Assembly: GCA_000310025.1 (NCBI GenBank)
Contig: FN648919.1
Location: 1-21,097, forward strand
Direction: 5' to 3'
DNA: 21,097 nt
Source: Ectocarpus siliculosus
Taxonomy: Eukaryota; Sar; Phaeophyceae; Ectocarpales; Ectocarpaceae
The translations under genes were made by a program, and so were the position numbers. Below are positions 18,101 to 21,097 of the stretch, piece after piece. The first letter of the stretch is position 1; each line of letters opens with the position of its first letter. The notes beneath the pieces were generated by a model that ran no database searches, was not told the DNA's origin, and saw nothing but the letters and a program-made list of their open reading frames with translations.

Positions 18101-21097
18101 GTATCTATAATACTGAGTTCCGGTTGTTGCCTGAGCTCTCACATCAACAAAAAACTGCGCGTGCCATATGTTATGTTTGGGTGAGACTCCGTCTTGTCGT
18201 CGTCCTGTGCAACGACTATGAAATATACAACAATTACGACTTGTTACAACGACAAAAAACTTGTGGCGGCATCTGCAACTGCCAATCAATGAAACCTTGG
18301 TTCGTCACGCTTCATAAAGGCAACAGCCCCCGCCCCCTGCCCGATAATTGTCTTCACGCCCTCAACGATTCTCCCCAAGAGGGTCGGTCGCGTCTTCTTG
18401 TCACGCAAGACCCGACGAAATTATAGAAAGCGAGACCGATAAATACAAAAACACTCGATTGCGCGGCCGGCGTAGGTTACTTGAAGAGTGTCGCCGCAGC
18501 ACCCGGAGGAGCTGGGCGTCTTCTGACGTGAGAAAGACGGGACAATCTTTCCGAATACATAAACCACGGGAGGGAGAAAGGCCGGGGAAAAACAAAATTA
18601 GAACTCGAACGAGAACGCCTCGGTGTCGAAGAGCTTCCAGTCGATCGCGCGGGACTCGGCGAGCACCCCGTCCACGAGCGAGTTGGGTCCGCTGGTCAGG
18701 ACCCTGACGGACGAGGTGTTGCTCTTTTTGGCGAGCTCGGCCTCCCGGATCAGGAGGGCCTGCGTGGGCACGCGGCCCGGGTTGACGTCGTAGGTGACGC
18801 TGCCGACGCCGGCCACGGTGGAGGACTCGAGGTCCATCTTGGACTCCTCGCCGACTCTGGCGGAGCGCCCGCCGGCCTAAAACAAATGGCGTTGATGAAG
18901 GTATACGGGGTTGGTGATGAGTGAGCGGCCGCAATGACGACGGTGTGCGATAACGAGGCGAAATAATGAGGATGCACAGTGGGGGGCTGTTGAAGCAGCA
19001 GTGCCATATTGTCCGTGTCTATCAGAAGAAGAGGCGGTTACCTCGAGTTAAATGAACACAGCGACAATATTATGTAGGTTGCGACAAGGCGAATTTAGGA
19101 AGGGGAACGGTTGCAGAAACAAGATCTAGCAGTATCATGAACCAACCAGACATGATGGCTGCGCCCCCCCCTCGGGGATGCTTCGGCGTGTTCCACGGAA
19201 CACAAGCAGCACCTGACTCGATCGTGATATGATCAATTCTCGATTACACGAAGGATCACGTGACGGATCCCGCGAAAGCGTAGCACCACCGCGTAATGCC
19301 GTATCGACCAAAAACATTAACAACGGCTTGCGGACTCCCATTCACCTGCGATGCTTCGGCGCTGTCCACACGCTTGCCGAGGAGGTGCTTACGGACTAAG
19401 AAGAAGAGCCAATCGTACACGATCAGGGAGCTGATGATGCAGATCACCATGAGGACGAAGATGATGGCCCCCTCGTGGAACACGTTCATCAGGTCCCGTC
19501 GGTCCACCTCCCAGTAGCCCAGGATGTATCCCGCGAAAGCGGCGAGACCTGTCATGTCGTATGCATTGGTGGTACAGTGGGAAAGGCCTGTTTAGTGCCG
19601 GTGCCCGGTACTGTGCTGGTTTGTTGGCCGGCACAGAGTGAAACAACCAAAGTTGTTTTGGACTCTGAACATTACTGACGGTGTCTGGCCGATTCCCTGG
19701 GCACCTGACGAAACAACACACTTAACTATTAATCGCGTATTTCTCCGCGTGGAGGACCTCGGCCAACACCAACTACCGCTGGTTACCTCCCACGCATGTG
19801 GTCGCACACAACAAAATGCCGTTGTTGGGAAATTTCCGGAGGCCTTTCGTCCGACTCGGTAGTGTGCGGGGCCCTACAGGGTGGACAAACACAATCAAGT
19901 ATCAACATGAGATGGCCACCACATTGCGTTTGGCTTTACATGGTGTACACATGTTGACGTGTTGCTTTCTCACCCGCCACGACAACGCGAACGCTGTGGT
20001 TGAGGCTGGCGGCGACGTGGCCGGTGCCGATGACGTTATCCTGGGTGCTAGTGTGGGCGTAGGCGTTCGCGTCCAGGGGCCATGTGACGGTGAGAGATTC
20101 GTTGCTGTCAGCCTTTGGTGATGTTGGGCGATTGTTTCGCCATCGGTGTTGGGGCGAAGAAGTTTCAGGGAAGCCAGAGAGCCAGAGAGCCAGAGAGAGG
20201 GAGGGAGAGAGATAGACGTACAGACGGACAGGGCGCGAGAGGAAACCTGAGATTGGGGTAGGTGCGATCTTCACGTTCCAGAAATGCATATTCTAGCGAG
20301 CGTCGATGCCATTTTCCGAGCCGCAGTAGTGAAAACCCAGCAAGGGTTAGACTACTTTTCCAACGGCCCTTTAGTGCAACTGCATTGAGACTAGTTGTGC
20401 TTGCCCACAACGACAAAGCTTTGCGGCTTCGCCATCGCGCCTATCTCGCCGCTGCAGAGTATATTGACGGCACCGGGTGACAGAAGCTACGCGGAAAACC
20501 GAGAACAACAACAGCTCGGCAGGGCACACCTTGCTGCTGCTGCAGTAGAGGGACATCGAGAAGTGCGTGTCCTTCTTGCTGCCGGCGCTGGCGAGCACGG
20601 AGGGGAGACACTCGCCGACCAGTTCCATCTCCGACATGTACCGGCAGCACCAGGCCAGGTTTACCTCCGGAACGTCGGCGCCTTCCCTTGCGGCGACCGC
20701 CCAGTCCTGAGAAAGAGGGTCAGGACCGACGGGGCGCATTGAAAATCCTGCACCACTGGTGGTCGCTACGTACCACTCTTCAAGGGCACATAACGCTCTC
20801 ATGACGCATTTGTTTCGTTCATAAACGTCGCCTGTGTGTAAGGTAGCATGGCCGGCGCTGCCCAACCTCTTGAAAACACAAACTGAGGCTCCCGGTACCG
20901 AGCTGTCGCCGTAGACTTTGTATTCCAACTTCCGATCCCTGGGAATGGGACCGCCGCCAAAATACCCTCGTACCCTCTCACCTGGATGAATCCCATGAGA
21001 GAAGTCATTCCCGACCCCCCGGCAACCACCATGACGCGCGACGTCCCCCCCGCGACCTTCATGGAGCTGAACGACTGGACCTGGGTGTAGAAGCCGT
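18101..21097. repeat. Segmental duplication, copy B (continues beyond window)
   Basis: This is a direct copy of 2953-5951. Differences from copy A are about 0.6% in the 3' flank, 1.5% in intron 10, 3.3% plus a 10-bp deletion in intron 9, 1% in intron 8, one substitution plus an 8-bp insertion (ACTGGTGG, near 20756) in intron 7, and four substitutions in 914 coding bases. Confidence 0.97.
18598..21097 (-). CDS. Second ferric reductase / NADPH oxidase family gene, 3' part (exons 7-11)
   Basis: Visible exons, by homology to the complete copy and with all splice sites conserved, are 20982-21097 (3' end of exon 7, cut by the window), 20530-20706, 19974-20112, 19346-19548 and 18598-18876 with stop TAA. 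They encode about residues 511-814: the end of the FAD domain, the GGSGMT nucleotide-binding loop, the late membrane segment, and the C-terminal SGP/aromatic end. Against the first gene there are two silent changes and two replacements, I652V and S724G, and no stop or frameshift. This copy therefore looks functional so far. The FRD haem domain must lie to the right of the window. Its immediate downstream flank is shared for only 497 bp, so its poly(A) region may differ from copy A. Confidence 0.88.

Overview
The window looks like nuclear DNA of a eukaryote with roughly 50-55% GC and intron-rich genes, most consistent with a brown alga of the Ectocarpus type. That assignment is an inference. 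It rests on GT-AG introns averaging about 500 bp, small exons, a ferric-reductase gene of plant/alga architecture, and a mix of LTR-retrotransposon, Helitron and possible Ngaro-like debris. There is no bacterial-style gene packing, and no tRNA or rRNA gene is supported.

Layout. Positions 1-1550 hold the end of a satellite-like higher-order tandem repeat of about 250 bp, made of three related monomers that share a core. Positions 1551-2952 are gene-poor. Positions 2953-10912 (minus strand) hold a complete 11-exon gene. I reconstructed it by hand with every intron GT-AG and every splice phase matching. It gives an 814-residue flavocytochrome of the ferric reductase/NADPH oxidase superfamily, with bis-His haem helices, an FAD domain, a split NAD(P)H domain and a late membrane segment as in plant FRO enzymes. 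Positions 10913-12378 are intergenic and contain a possible SGNH-hydrolase relic. Positions 12379-15005 (minus orientation) form a small LTR element carrying only a degenerate, frameshifted gag-like ORF. Positions 15006-18100 hold a 90-bp tandem duplication, the N-terminal part of a Helitron replicase pseudogene, and otherwise anonymous DNA. At 18101 the sequence returns to what was seen at 2953. The last five exons of a second, nearly identical reductase gene follow, cut by the window edge.

The two reductase copies lie head to tail with a period of 15,148 bp at the left breakpoint. The simplest reading is a tandem segmental duplication that begins anew at 18101. Over the 3 kb visible in both copies I count about 33 substitutions and two small indels. 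The coding part differs at only four sites (two silent, S724G and I652V), and divergence is patchy between introns.

Most long open frames elsewhere are repeats, antisense shadows or composition artefacts, and many lack an ATG. The strongest leads are the tandem reductase pair with unusual cofactor motifs, the gag-only LTR element, and the satellite whose core is an inverted repeat.
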